Numbered from the stretch's first letter, positions 42,848-51,582 are shown. The stretch is 64,000 nt of DNA from Streptomyces rhizoryzae (GCF_023155275.1 NZ_JALMUV010000033.1:31046-95045); one strand, 5' to 3'. Notes: generated by a model not told the origin, from the sequence alone. Numbers and translations: made by a program.

Positions 42848-42911
42848 GTCGGCCCCTCTCGAAATGTTCTCCCTAGTTAGCCAACGGTAGTTGCTTTCGA
42901 AAGGTTGCGCC

Positions 42912-42923
42912 AAACACACGTTC
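42912..42923 (-). promoter_or_regulatory. SOS box upstream of lexA
   Basis: On the minus strand the site reads GAACGTGTGTTT within TCGAACGTGTGTTTGG, one base off GAAC-N4-GTTC. It lies 65-76 bases before the lexA start. Together with the recA box at 6404-6415 this gives two LexA targets in the window. Confidence 0.75.
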
Positions 42924-43027
42924 GAGTGAAAAATTCCGCGATTGGCTGACCTGATCAAGCAGTGCGGTGTATGGCCGAATGGCAATTCGGACCTGCGGGA
43001 TGCCGCGCTCCGATTCCCGCCGGGATT

Positions 43028-43063
43028 GCCGTCCGGAATGCCCTCCGGAACGCCGTCCCGGAA
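43028..43063. repeat. Three tandem 12-base repeats
   Basis: GCCGTCCGGAAT, GCCCTCCGGAAC and GCCGTCCCGGAA follow one another without gaps in the lexA/nrdR spacer. They contain CCGGAA cores. The role is unknown, and slippage is the simplest explanation. Confidence 0.5.
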
Positions 43064-43221
43064 AGCGGTGCGCGCCACCCCGGCGGGTGCCCGCCGTGGC
43101 GCCGCCGATTGTGTCATCCCCGCCCCTCCGGTCCCGCCGCCGGGTGGCTTCCCGTACCCTCTTGGACGGTCCGGCGGCCGGCCGCCACCGCGACACGCGG
43201 TAGGCAGATATAAGCGCCCCG

Positions 43222-43268
43222 ACACCACATCTAGTGCTTAGATGCGTTCGGCCACCTACAAGTTGTGG
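43222..43268 (+). promoter_or_regulatory. Pair of NrdR boxes controlling nrdR-nrdJ
   Basis: ACACCACATCTAGTGC (43222-43237) fits the palindromic NrdR consensus (acaCwAtATaTwGtgt) well. CCACCTACAAGTTGTGG (43252-43268) is a poorer second box. Their centres are about 31 bases apart, three helical turns, as known for NrdR operators. This supports negative autoregulation of nrdRJ by the dATP-sensing repressor. Confidence 0.75.
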
Positions 43269-43405
43269 TGCCGGGTCTGTCGGGCCCCAGGGATCGCCTA
43301 TGCTTGTGGCTGCTCCGAAGGGCCCGTACGGACCGGCCGGAGGCCAGTCGCCGTACGCCGGTTCCGTCGGCGTGCGTCCGTTTCGAGGGTGAGGAGGGTG
43401 GAGCC

Positions 43406-43933
43406 GTGCACTGCCCCTTCTGCAGGCACCCGGACAGCCGGGTCGTCGACAGCCGCACCACGGACGACGGGACGGCCATCCGTCGCCGGCGCCAGTGCCC
43501 CGACTGCTCCCGGCGCTTCACGACCGTCGAGACGGCGTCCCTGATGGTGATCAAGCGGAGCGGGGTCACCGAGCCCTTCAGCCGCACCAAGGTCATCGCC
43601 GGGGTGCGCAAGGCGTGCCAGGGCCGCCCGGTCACCGAGGACGCACTCGCCAAGCTCGGCCAGCGGGTCGAGGAGGCGGTGCGCGCCACCGGCAGCGCCG
43701 AGCTGACCACGCACGACGTCGGGCTCGCCATACTGGGCCCGTTGCAGGAACTCGACCTCGTCGCGTACCTGCGCTTCGCGTCCGTCTACCGGGCGTTCGA
43801 CTCACTTGAGGACTTCGAGGCGGCCATCGCCGAGCTGCGGGAGCAGCGCGAGCAGGGGCCGCCCGCGCACGGCGGGGGCGACGAGGAGGCCGGCGAGCCG
43901 GCCGTTCCCGCGCCCGCCACCGCCGCCGACTGA
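43406..43933 (+). CDS. nrdR: Transcriptional repressor NrdR
   Basis: NrdR is a zinc-finger/ATP-cone repressor of ribonucleotide reductase genes. It has 175 residues. The zinc ribbon is HCPFCRHPDSRVVDSR with CPDCSRRFTTVE. The ATP-cone starts MVIKRSGVTEPFSRTKV and includes KACQGRPVTEDALAKLGQRV. RFASVYRAFDSLEDFEAAI is the family end, followed by an acidic tail. The GTG at 43406 follows GAGGAGGG. nrdJ follows 125 bases downstream. Confidence 0.96.
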   Translation: MHCPFCRHPDSRVVDSRTTDDGTAIRRRRQCPDCSRRFTTVETASLMVIKRSGVTEPFSRTKVIAGVRKACQGRPVTEDALAKLGQRVEEAVRATGSAELTTHDVGLAILGPLQELDLVAYLRFASVYRAFDSLEDFEAAIAELREQREQGPPAHGGGDEEAGEPAVPAPATAAD

Positions 43934-44058
43934 GCTCGGCGCGCATCACCAGACCTGGGCCGGGGCGAGAGCAGGGCGCCCCGGTCCCGGAAAGACATAC
44001 ACCGTGCCACGGAATTTGTGTGCACATATGGGCGTTTGCCCGTATACAGGGAGGCGGA

Positions 44059-46938
44059 ATGACAGAGACGACGAGCGGCCCGGCACGAGGCTCCCGCGCC
44101 AAGGGCAGCAAGGCGGGCAAGGGTCTGCGCATCGAGCGCATCCACACCACCCCCGGCGTGCATCCGTACGACGAGGTCGAGTGGGCGCGCCGTGACGTCG
44201 TCATGACCAACTGGCGCGACGGCTCGGTCAACTTCGAGCAGCGTGGCGTCGAGTTCCCCGACTTCTGGTCGGTGAACGCGGTCAACATCGTCACGAGCAA
44301 GTACTTCCGCGGCGCGGTGGGCTCCCCGGCCCGCGAGTCGAGCCTCAAGCAGCTCATCGACCGCGTGGTCAAGACCTACCGCAAGAGCGGCGAGGAGAAC
44401 GGTTACTTCGCCTCCCCGGCCGACGCCGAGATCTTCGAGCACGAGCTGGCCTACGCCCTGCTCCACCAGATCTTCAGCTTCAACTCCCCGGTGTGGTTCA
44501 ACGTCGGCACCCAGCAGCCGCAGCAGGTCAGCGCCTGCTTCATCCTCTCCGTGGACGACTCCATGGAGTCGATCCTGGACTGGTACAAGGAAGAGGGGAT
44601 GATCTTCAAGGGCGGCTCCGGCGCCGGCCTGAACCTCTCCCGCATCCGCTCCTCCAAGGAGCTGCTCTCCTCCGGTGGCAACGCCTCCGGCCCGGTCTCC
44701 TTCATGCGCGGCGCGGACGCCTCCGCCGGCACGATCAAGTCCGGCGGCGCCACCCGCCGCGCGGCCAAGATGGTCGTCCTCGACGTCGACCACCCCGACG
44801 TCGAGGCGTTCATCGAGACCAAGGTCAAGGAAGAGGAGAAGATCCGCGCGCTGCGCGACGCGGGCTTCGACATGGACCTGGGCGGGGACGACATCACCTC
44901 CGTCCAGTACCAGAACGCCAACAACTCGGTCCGCGTGAACGACGAGTTCATGAAGGCCGTCGAGACCGGCGCGAAGTTCGGCCTGCGCGGCCGGATGACC
45001 GGTGAGGTCATCGAGGAGGTCGACGCCAAGGGCCTGTTCCGCAAGATGGCCGAGGCCGCCTGGGCCTGCGCCGACCCCGGCATCCAGTACGACGACACCA
45101 TCAACCACTGGCACACCTCGCCGGAGTCGGGCCGGATCACCGCGTCCAACCCGTGCAGCGAGTACATGCACCTGGACAACTCCTCGTGCAACCTCGCCTC
45201 GCTCAACCTCCTGAAGTTCCTCCGCGACGACGACCAGGGCAACCAGTCCTTCGACGCCGCGCGGTTCGCCAAGGTCGTCGAGCTGGTCATCACGGCCATG
45301 GACATCTCGATCTGCTTCGCGGACTTCCCGACCCAGAAGATCGGCGAGACCACCCGCGCCTTCCGCCAGCTGGGCATCGGCTACGCCAACCTCGGCGCCC
45401 TGCTGATGGCCACCGGCCACGCCTACGACTCCGACGGCGGCCGCGCGCTGGCCGGTGCCATCACCTCGCTGATGACCGGCACCTCCTACAAGCGCTCCGC
45501 CGAACTGGCCGCGATCGTCGGTCCGTACGACGGCTACGCCCGTAACGCCGACGCCCACAAGCGCGTCATGAAGCAGCACGCCGACGCCAACGCCGAGGCC
45601 AAGCGGATGGACGACCTGGACACCCCGGTCTGGGCCGCGGCCACCGAGGCATGGCAGGACGTGCTGCGCCTCGGCGAGAAGAACGGCTTCCGCAACGCCC
45701 AGGCGTCGGTGCTGGCCCCGACCGGCACCATCGGCCTGATGATGGACTGCGACACCACCGGTGTCGAGCCGGACCTGGCGCTGGTCAAGTTCAAGAAGCT
45801 GGTCGGCGGCGGCTCCATGCAGATCGTGAACAACACGGTCCCCAAGGCGCTCAAGCGGCTCGGCTACCAGCCCGAGCAGGTCGAGGCGATCGTCGCCCAC
45901 ATCGCCGACCACGGCAACGTGATCGACGCCCCCGGCCTGAAGCCGGAGCACTACGAGGTCTTCGACTGCGCCATGGGCGAGCGCTCCATCTCCCCGATGG
46001 GCCACGTCCGGATGATGGCCGCCGCGCAGCCGTTCCTCTCCGGCGCCATCTCCAAGACGGTCAACGTCCCGGAGACGGCCACCGTCGAGGACATCGAGGA
46101 CGTCTACTTCCAGGGCTGGAAGCTCGGCCTGAAGGCGCTGGCGATCTACCGCGACAACTGCAAGGTCGGCCAGCCGCTCTCCGCCAAGAAGAAGGAGGAG
46201 GAGAAGAAGGCCGAGACCGCGGAGCAGCCCGCGGAGAAGAAGGTCGTCGAGTACCGCCCGGTCCGCAAGCGTCTCCCGAAGGGGCGTCCCGGTATCACCA
46301 CGTCCTTCACCGTCGGCGGCGCCGAGGGCTACATGACCGCCAACTCCTACCCGGACGACGGCCTGGGCGAGGTCTTCCTGAAGATGTCCAAGCAGGGTTC
46401 GACCCTCGCGGGCATGATGGACGCCTTCTCCATCGCGGTGTCGGTCGGCCTCCAGTACGGCGTGCCGCTGGAGACCTACGTCTCGAAGTTCGTCAACATG
46501 CGCTTCGAGCCGGCCGGTATGACCGACGACCCGGACGTGCGGATGGCGCAGTCGATCGTCGACTACATCTTCCGCCGCCTGGCGCTGGACTTCCTGCCGT
46601 TCGAGACCCGCTCGGCCCTGGGCATCCACTCCGTCGAGGAGCGCCAGCGCCACCTGGAGACCGGCTCGTACGAGCTGCCCGAGGACGAGGTCGACGTGGA
46701 GGGCCTGGCCCAGTCCGCGCCGAAGGTGGAGACGCCGAAGGCCGCCGCCCCGGCCAAGGTGGTCGAGGAGGCCGCCGCCCCGGCGCCGAAGCAGGCGCAC
46801 ACCAACGCCGAACTGGTCGAGATGCAGCTGGGCATCAACGCGGACGCCCCGCTCTGCTTCTCCTGCGGCACCAAGATGCAGCGGGCCGGCAGCTGCTACC
46901 TCTGCGAGGGCTGCGGGTCGACCAGCGGCTGCAGCTGA
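44059..46938 (+). CDS. nrdJ: Adenosylcobalamin-dependent (class II) ribonucleotide reductase NrdJ
   Basis: This 959-residue enzyme makes deoxynucleotides using coenzyme B12. An N-terminal Lys/Gly-rich tail precedes the 10-stranded barrel: NSPVWFNVGTQQPQQVSACF (first redox cysteine), FKGGSGAGLNLSRIRSS, NPCSEYMHLDNSSCNLASLN (active-site Cys and Glu), and TGTIGLMMDCDTTGVEPDLA. A Lys/Glu-rich hinge (KKKEEEKKAETAEQPAEKK) inserts at about 710, then the tail domain, and the C-terminal zinc ribbon CFSCGTKMQRAGSCYLCEGC. The ATG at 44059 follows GGGAGGCGG. No cobalamin riboswitch is seen in the 125-base gap before it. NrdR boxes upstream of nrdR control the pair. Confidence 0.97.
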   Translation: MTETTSGPARGSRAKGSKAGKGLRIERIHTTPGVHPYDEVEWARRDVVMTNWRDGSVNFEQRGVEFPDFWSVNAVNIVTSKYFRGAVGSPARESSLKQLIDRVVKTYRKSGEENGYFASPADAEIFEHELAYALLHQIFSFNSPVWFNVGTQQPQQVSACFILSVDDSMESILDWYKEEGMIFKGGSGAGLNLSRIRSSKELLSSGGNASGPVSFMRGADASAGTIKSGGATRRAAKMVVLDVDHPDVEAFIETKVKEEEKIRALRDAGFDMDLGGDDITSVQYQNANNSVRVNDEFMKAVETGAKFGLRGRMTGEVIEEVDAKGLFRKMAEAAWACADPGIQYDDTINHWHTSPESGRITASNPCSEYMHLDNSSCNLASLNLLKFLRDDDQGNQSFDAARFAKVVELVITAMDISICFADFPTQKIGETTRAFRQLGIGYANLGALLMATGHAYDSDGGRALAGAITSLMTGTSYKRSAELAAIVGPYDGYARNADAHKRVMKQHADANAEAKRMDDLDTPVWAAATEAWQDVLRLGEKNGFRNAQASVLAPTGTIGLMMDCDTTGVEPDLALVKFKKLVGGGSMQIVNNTVPKALKRLGYQPEQVEAIVAHIADHGNVIDAPGLKPEHYEVFDCAMGERSISPMGHVRMMAAAQPFLSGAISKTVNVPETATVEDIEDVYFQGWKLGLKALAIYRDNCKVGQPLSAKKKEEEKKAETAEQPAEKKVVEYRPVRKRLPKGRPGITTSFTVGGAEGYMTANSYPDDGLGEVFLKMSKQGSTLAGMMDAFSIAVSVGLQYGVPLETYVSKFVNMRFEPAGMTDDPDVRMAQSIVDYIFRRLALDFLPFETRSALGIHSVEERQRHLETGSYELPEDEVDVEGLAQSAPKVETPKAAAPAKVVEEAAAPAPKQAHTNAELVEMQLGINADAPLCFSCGTKMQRAGSCYLCEGCGSTSGCS

Positions 46939-47088
46939 GGTGAGGGCTCCTGGGGTGGCGCCTTCGGGTGCCGCCCCGGGGGTGGTGCCTTGGAGGGGCC
47001 GGCCCGGGGGTGATGCCCGCGGGGCGGTGCCTCCAGGGCGCCGCGGCCCGGTGGGCGTGAGTCGCCGGGCAGCGTGAGCTGAGAACAT

Positions 47089-47130
47089 TCAGGGCGGTGC
47101 ACCCGGGGAAACCCGGGGGCGCCGCCCTGA
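47089..47130 (+). terminator. Strong terminator of the nrdRJ operon
   Basis: Arms 47089-47107 (TCAGGGCGGTGCACCCGGG) and 47112-47130 pair with two mismatched positions around a GAAA tetraloop, 150 bases past the nrdJ stop. Confidence 0.85.
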
Positions 47131-47175
47131 TGCATTTCCCTGAGGCGTTCGGGGGGCCGGCGGCCGATGGCCTGG

Positions 47176-48039
47176 TTACCGGGGCCGGGCGGGGCGCGTC
47201 TGTGACAGGAACGAGGTGACGGTGCGGGTGAAGCCGCCCGGGTCGTCCAGCCACGGGTAGTGGCCGCCGCCCGGCTGCACGATCAGCTCGGCACCCGGCA
47301 GCAGCGCGGCGATCTCCGCGGCGACCCGGGGCAGCGGGCCGCTGTCCAGTTCGCCGGCGAGCAGCAGCACCGGCGCGGCCGACCCGGCGAGCGCGGCGCG
47401 CGCCGAGGCCGGGGTGAACGCCCCGGACGACGCGTACCGCTCCGCGGCCTCCTCGTTGGTCTGCGGCACCTCGGCCGCTGCGTGCGCCGCGGCCGCCGCG
47501 TCCCAACGGCCGTAGAAGAACGGGGCGATGGCGTCCCAGTCGGCGTCCGTGGCGGTCCCGGCCCAGACCGCCTCGTAGGGGCGGTACGCGGCCGGGTACC
47601 AGGGTTCGCCGGACCGCAGGGCGGCGGCCTCCCGGCGGTGTGCGACGGTGAAATCGACACCCAGGGCGCGGGCCCGGGCCGTGACCAGGGTGAGGCTGCG
47701 CACCCGGTGCGGAAAGCGGGCCGCGTAGAGCAGGGCGAGATCGCCGCCCGCCGAGTGCGCGAGAATGTCGATATTTTCGCAACCGAGGTGCGCGCGGAGC
47801 GCCTCGACGTCAGTCACCTGCCGGTCGCAGCGGTACGTCGTCGGATCGGCCGGAATGCCGGATTCGCCGGTGCCGCGCAGGTCCAGCCGGATCAATTGCC
47901 GGTGCTCCGCCAGGCCGCCCAGATCGCCGAGGTAGGCCGAGGCACGCATCGGGCCGCCGGGGATGCAGAGCAGCGGTTCGCCTTTCCCGAGGAGGTGATA
48001 GGCGAGCGCGGTCCCATCGGGCGCGGTGAGAACAGGCAT
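47176..48039 (-). CDS. Alpha/beta hydrolase (proline iminopeptidase-like)
   Basis: This is a 287-residue alpha/beta hydrolase. The oxyanion-hole HG-type loop is near residue 26 (LCIPGGPMRASAY). RLDLRGTGESG is the conserved turn. The nucleophile is in DILAHSAGGDLAL (S-x-G-G form A-H-S-A-G-G), the acid in LLLAGELDSGPL and the His in QPGGGHYPWLDDP. The cap (about 130-200) resembles prolyl-aminopeptidase/haloalkane-type hydrolases. The ATG at 48039 follows AAGGATTACC. It stands alone and the substrate is unknown. Confidence 0.88.
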   Translation of the reverse strand: MPVLTAPDGTALAYHLLGKGEPLLCIPGGPMRASAYLGDLGGLAEHRQLIRLDLRGTGESGIPADPTTYRCDRQVTDVEALRAHLGCENIDILAHSAGGDLALLYAARFPHRVRSLTLVTARARALGVDFTVAHRREAAALRSGEPWYPAAYRPYEAVWAGTATDADWDAIAPFFYGRWDAAAAAHAAAEVPQTNEEAAERYASSGAFTPASARAALAGSAAPVLLLAGELDSGPLPRVAAEIAALLPGAELIVQPGGGHYPWLDDPGGFTRTVTSFLSQTRPARPR

Positions 48040-48275
48040 GGCGGTAATCCTTGAGGCGTGTGACGCATAGGGCAAGAGTTTTTCAGTGGGGCGGGAGGGC
48101 GGCGGGATGCGGGATTGGCTAACTGGGGGAATGCGCAGGGTGGTTGGTAATTCCGGGTCGGCCGGGGGAGGGCCGGCCGCCAGGGGGATGGCGTGATCCG
48201 TTGGCCGAGAGGTGGGGGATTTCGCTTCCCGGATCGGTTTTTCGGGAGAGGGGCGGGCGGCGTACGCCAGGTGTC

Positions 48276-49628
48276 TCAGTGGGGTGGGCTTGAGGAGGTG
48301 CGGCCGGGTGTGCCGGGTGCGTCGCATGGACTGGATGCGTCGCGCGGGGCGGGTGGGCCGGACGGGTCGGCTGTGCTGGATTCGTGCGGTCCGGCCTCGG
48401 ATGCGTCGACCGGGGGCCGCCGGCTCGGGACCCGTAGGAGCGCAGCGTGCAGCAGGGCGGCCGCGATCTGGAGGGCGGCGATGCCCAGGAGCAGCGTGGT
48501 CGGCGGTAGCGCGGCGGCCAGTCCTGTGAGGCCCGCCCCGCAGGCCGCCGCGGTGATCTTCAGGCCGGCGCCCAGCGTGAAGACCTGGGTCCGTACGGCC
48601 GCCGGGGCGTGCTCGGCCCTGATCCGCAGCGTTGCGGTCAGCAGCGGACCGTCGCAGAGCCCGGCGACGACGAACAGCGCCACCACGACCGCCGGGGCGG
48701 GAACCAACGCGGCGGCGCCCAGTGCCATCCCGGTGCCCAACAGGGCGGCGGTCGCCACCGGTTGGGCGGACAGGCGCGGCGGCCAACGGGCCACGACCAG
48801 TGACCCGACCAGCGCCCCGGCGGCGAACGCGGTCAGCAGAGCGCTGCCGCTCCCCGCGCTGCCCCGGTGCGCGGCGAGCAGTACCGCGGTGGTGGTCAGC
48901 CCACCGATCCCGAGGAACGCGAGGCAGGTGGCCGCGGTGATGGCCCGCAGCTCGCGGACGCGCACCAGCGCGGCCGGACCCGCCGCCGGGCCGGTACGCG
49001 GCACCTCCGGCGTGCGCGCGGTGCCGTCCGTACGGGCGCCGGGGCGAGGATGGTCGCGGAAGAGGCCGGGGGTCAGTACCGCGGCCACCGCGGCCACCCC
49101 GGCGAGCAGCGCCATCGCCGGGCCCGGCGACCAGAACCCGGCGAGCGTGCCGACGGCCGCCGGACCGGCCACCGAGGCGGCGTTGTAGGTCGCGGCGTCC
49201 AGCGCGTACGCGCGGTCGCGCGCCGGGCCCGCCGGGACCAGCGCCGCGACCAGCCCCGACAGGCCGCCCGAGACCACCGGTCCGCAACTCCCGCCGATCA
49301 GGGCCACGGCCAGCGTCACCGGGGCGGGTGCGCGTCCGGTGAGTACCGCGAGGGCCGCGATGGCGGCGGCGAAACCGCCGAGGGCGGCGAGGTGGAAGAG
49401 CTGCGGCCGCCGGGTCCGGCCGGCCGCCGCCCCCACCAGGGGAGCGGCCAGTACGTGCGGCGCCATCCAGGCCGTGAGGACGAACGCGCCCTGGGCCGCG
49501 CTGCCGGTCCGCGCGAGCGCGAGCAGTACCGCGGCCACCGCCATGCCCTCCTCGGCCACCCGGGCGAGCAGCGCAACGGCCAGATAGCGCGGTAATCCAG
49601 CGGAAGCGGAACCACGGACGCCGTACAT
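48276..49628 (-). CDS. MFS transporter (12-TM exporter type)
   Basis: This 450-residue protein has about 12 hydrophobic segments in two halves, a short Arg-containing loop after TM2 (AAGRTRRPQLFH) in place of the usual motif A, a central basic loop at about 195-220, and a Ser/Pro-rich C-terminal tail. SCGPVVSGGLSGLVAALVPA is the glycine-rich TM5 typical of antiporters. The ATG at 49628 follows GGAGGAGACC. It diverges from a CGNR zinc-finger gene across an inverted repeat (49690-49717), a typical regulator/exporter pair. The substrate cannot be read. Confidence 0.85.
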   Translation of the reverse strand: MYGVRGSASAGLPRYLAVALLARVAEEGMAVAAVLLALARTGSAAQGAFVLTAWMAPHVLAAPLVGAAAGRTRRPQLFHLAALGGFAAAIAALAVLTGRAPAPVTLAVALIGGSCGPVVSGGLSGLVAALVPAGPARDRAYALDAATYNAASVAGPAAVGTLAGFWSPGPAMALLAGVAAVAAVLTPGLFRDHPRPGARTDGTARTPEVPRTGPAAGPAALVRVRELRAITAATCLAFLGIGGLTTTAVLLAAHRGSAGSGSALLTAFAAGALVGSLVVARWPPRLSAQPVATAALLGTGMALGAAALVPAPAVVVALFVVAGLCDGPLLTATLRIRAEHAPAAVRTQVFTLGAGLKITAAACGAGLTGLAAALPPTTLLLGIAALQIAAALLHAALLRVPSRRPPVDASEAGPHESSTADPSGPPAPRDASSPCDAPGTPGRTSSSPPH

Positions 49629-49689
49629 ACCGGTCTCCTCCGTCAGGTGCCGCCGCCAGGACCTTGCCCCGAGCGGCCCGCACCTCTTC

Positions 49690-49717
49690 GTAACGGCTTA
49701 TTTCACCTAGACGTTAC
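49690..49717. promoter_or_regulatory. Inverted repeat between the MFS gene and the CGNR regulator
   Basis: GTAACG (49690-49695) and CGTTAC (49712-49717) are perfect arms separated by 16 AT-richer bases, midway between the divergent starts. This is a plausible operator and promoter core for both genes. Confidence 0.5.
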
Positions 49718-49925
49718 AGTGGAATGCGGGCGTCGGGCAGCGGGTGGGCGAAGGCCGGCCGGTGTGAAGGTGAGGAAGGTCCTGCGCGCGCCCGTGTGCG
49801 GTCCGCCCTCCGTCAGCAGACGCCCGGAGGTGGCACCCTGGGCCGGACGCCCGTTTGTGGCAGGGCCGGTCGTCGAGGGGCTGTCCGTCGGCGGCGGGTG
49901 CGGCAGCAGTGGGGAGGCGATGCGC

Positions 49926-50540
49926 ATGGGGTCCACCGGGCACGGCGTCCGCGGCGGGGCGGGCGGGGGCGGCGGGATCGGCGGCGGCGAGTGGGCGCGG
50001 GCCGGTTTCCGGCCCGCCGAGCGGCTGATCGACCTCGCCAACGCCGTCCGGGCGGCACCGGACCTGTCCCGCGCCGCCCTCGCCGAACTCCTCGCCCGCC
50101 ACGGCGAGAGCCCCGCCGACCTCACCGAGCGGGCCTTCACGGAACGGGACGCCGACGCGCTGCGCGGCGCCGCCGCCCGGATCACCGCCGTCCTCACCGA
50201 GACCGACACCGACCGGGCCGCCCACGCCCTCAACGACCTCCTGGCCGCCTGCGGCGCCCGGCCGCGGCTCTCCCGGCACGGCGGGCACCCCTGGCACCTG
50301 CACGTCGACCGGGGGGACGAGGCGAGCTGGGCCGACTGGTTCCTGGCCTCCAGCGCGCTGGCGCTCGCCCAGATCCTGACCGAGTACGGCCGTGTCCCCT
50401 GGGGCGAGTGCGCGGCGGCCGGCTGCACCGTGCTCTATCTGGGTACCGGCCCGGGGAGCGCCCGCCGCTACTGCTCGTCGGCCTGCGCCACCCGTGAACG
50501 GGTCGCCGCCCACCGCCGCCGCAAGAAGGCGGGCGGGTGA
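49926..50540 (+). CDS. CGNR zinc-finger domain protein (putative regulator)
   Basis: This 204-residue protein has a Gly-rich head and the helical ABATE-like domain (FRPAERLIDLANAVRAAPDL, LTERAFTERDADALRGAA). A C-terminal zinc finger follows with WGECAAAGCTVLYLG, ARRYCSSACATRERVAAHRR, where the CGNR residues are CATR. Such proteins are described as stress-linked putative regulators. I chose ATG 49926, with GGGAGG 8 bases upstream. The ATG six bases earlier is too close to the site. It is probably the regulator of the divergent MFS gene (inference). Confidence 0.82.
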   Translation: MGSTGHGVRGGAGGGGGIGGGEWARAGFRPAERLIDLANAVRAAPDLSRAALAELLARHGESPADLTERAFTERDADALRGAAARITAVLTETDTDRAAHALNDLLAACGARPRLSRHGGHPWHLHVDRGDEASWADWFLASSALALAQILTEYGRVPWGECAAAGCTVLYLGTGPGSARRYCSSACATRERVAAHRRRKKAGG

Positions 50541-50668
50541 GGGGGCCGTCGGCGGCCGGTGCGGCTGCCCTTGTCCGCGGCCGCCCCGATCTGCCGTGGG
50601 TGACGTGCCGCCGCCGACACCCCGTCGGACGGCAGGGCTGCCGGTGGCGGGTAGGAAGGGGGAGGTGC

Positions 50669-50703
50669 GGGAGGGGAAGCGGCATGCCGCCGCTTCCCCT
50701 CCC
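50669..50703. terminator. Terminator hairpin between convergent CGNR and terD genes
   Basis: A perfect 15-bp stem (50669-50683 with 50689-50703, arms GGGAGGGGAAGCGGC and its complement) has a 5-base loop ATGCC. Confidence 0.85.
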
Positions 50704-50756
50704 ACGTTCCCGCTCCACGTCCGAGAACTGTCGGGCGCGTCCCCGTCAGGCCGGCT

Positions 50757-51278
50757 TCAGCTGCCCATCACCTGGGTGAACGTGTCCGGGTCGGCGTCGA
50801 ACCCGCGCAGTACGGGCGTGAACCGCCATTCCCCCGACGCGTCCCGGGCGAACTCGGCGACCGTCGCCGCGGTGGCGTCCGCGGCGCCCGCGAAGTCGTG
50901 CCGCGCCAGCCGGGTGTAGCCCTCGCGCACCTCGACCAGCGTGTTCGCCACCTCGCCGAACACCCGGCGGCCGTGCTCCTGCTGGATGACCACGCCCACC
51001 ACGACGCGGGAGTACCGCTCGGAGAGCCGGTCCAGTTCCAGCGTCATGACCTCGTCGTCGCCGAAGCCCTGGCCGGTCCGGCTGTCCCGGTTGAGGGTGA
51101 TGGTGCCGTCGGGCGACCGGCTGTCGAAGTGCACCAGGTAGGCCGGTGCGCCGTGCGGGGCGTCCGCCGGGTACGTCGCCGCGATGATGTCCAGGTCGAT
51201 GTCCGGCTCACCGATGGGGCTGGGGTCCCATCCGAGCGCCACCACGACCTTGTCGATCCCCTTGTTGAGCGTGCTCAC
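50757..51278 (-). CDS. TerD family calcium-binding stress protein (copy 3)
   Basis: This 173-residue TerD protein is divergent from the two left-end copies. It opens MSTLNKGIDKVVVALGWDPS and keeps both acidic clusters: EPDIDLDIIAATYP (about 22-35) and NRDSRTGQGFGDDEVMTLEL (about 65-84). The final RFTPVLRGFDADPDTFTQVM is a variant of the family end. The GTG start at 51278 follows GGAAGGGGATG. Neither the ATTGCGCAA element nor GGAAC-N18-GTT is seen upstream, so its control differs from copies 1 and 2. Confidence 0.88.
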   Translation of the reverse strand: MSTLNKGIDKVVVALGWDPSPIGEPDIDLDIIAATYPADAPHGAPAYLVHFDSRSPDGTITLNRDSRTGQGFGDDEVMTLELDRLSERYSRVVVGVVIQQEHGRRVFGEVANTLVEVREGYTRLARHDFAGAADATAATVAEFARDASGEWRFTPVLRGFDADPDTFTQVMGS

Positions 51279-51582
51279 CGGGCATCCCCTTCCGTCAGCT
51301 CCCGTGGCCCAGCCGGTCCGCGCCTCGGCGGACAACTCCCCGGGACTTCCCCATGTTTGCTCATCGTGCCACGTGACGACGGTCACCGGACCGGTAAGGG
51401 CGCACCGCGGCACCGGTGTTCCCGGCTCCAGGGCAATGACTCGCGGGCGTCCGCGCAATGCCCCTCCGGGGCTCGGTGCAATGTGGCGCAAAGGGCCGGT
51501 GCAATGCGGTGCATTGGCTCGACGGGGGAGCGCACGGTGCTCTCGGTCGGCAGGTCCCACGTGGCGTCGTGAGCCGGGTGGT
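51279..51582. other. 304-base gap upstream of terD copy 3 with TGCAAT repeats
   Basis: No gene is supported here. CGGTGCAATG occurs at 51474-51483 and 51497-51506. The second copy continues into a perfect palindrome CAATGC-GGT-GCATTG (51502-51516). The complement ATTGCACCG matches the repeats at 17675-17858. Confidence 0.5.

Larger units (their letters stand above)
42848..43405. other. 558-base divergent lexA/nrdR control region
   Basis: No convincing gene was seen. The region is less GC-rich near lexA and holds a LexA site (42912-42923), three tandem 12-mers (43028-43063) and two NrdR boxes (43222-43268). A possible -10-like GATATA (about 43207-43212) lies just before the NrdR boxes. Short open frames here have poor codon bias. 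Confidence 0.6.

Noticed and set aside
42942..43241. Short plus-strand ORF (100 codons) in the lexA/nrdR gap
   Set aside because: Codon bias is poor, it has no ribosome site or motif, and it overlaps the tandem repeats and the NrdR control region.
43934..44058. Cobalamin riboswitch before the B12-dependent reductase nrdJ
   Set aside because: The gap is only 125 bases, shorter than a typical AdoCbl riboswitch, and no B12-box-like sequence was seen. Control by NrdR boxes upstream of nrdR is sufficient.
43786..47088. A 1,100-codon open frame antisense to nrdJ
   Set aside because: nrdJ is unmistakable on the plus strand. The antisense frame has repetitive composition and no motif.
49647..49925. 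N-terminal extension of the CGNR protein by about 90 codons
   Set aside because: The extension covers the inverted repeat and promoter region and lacks homology-like sequence. The ATG at 49926 has the best ribosome site.
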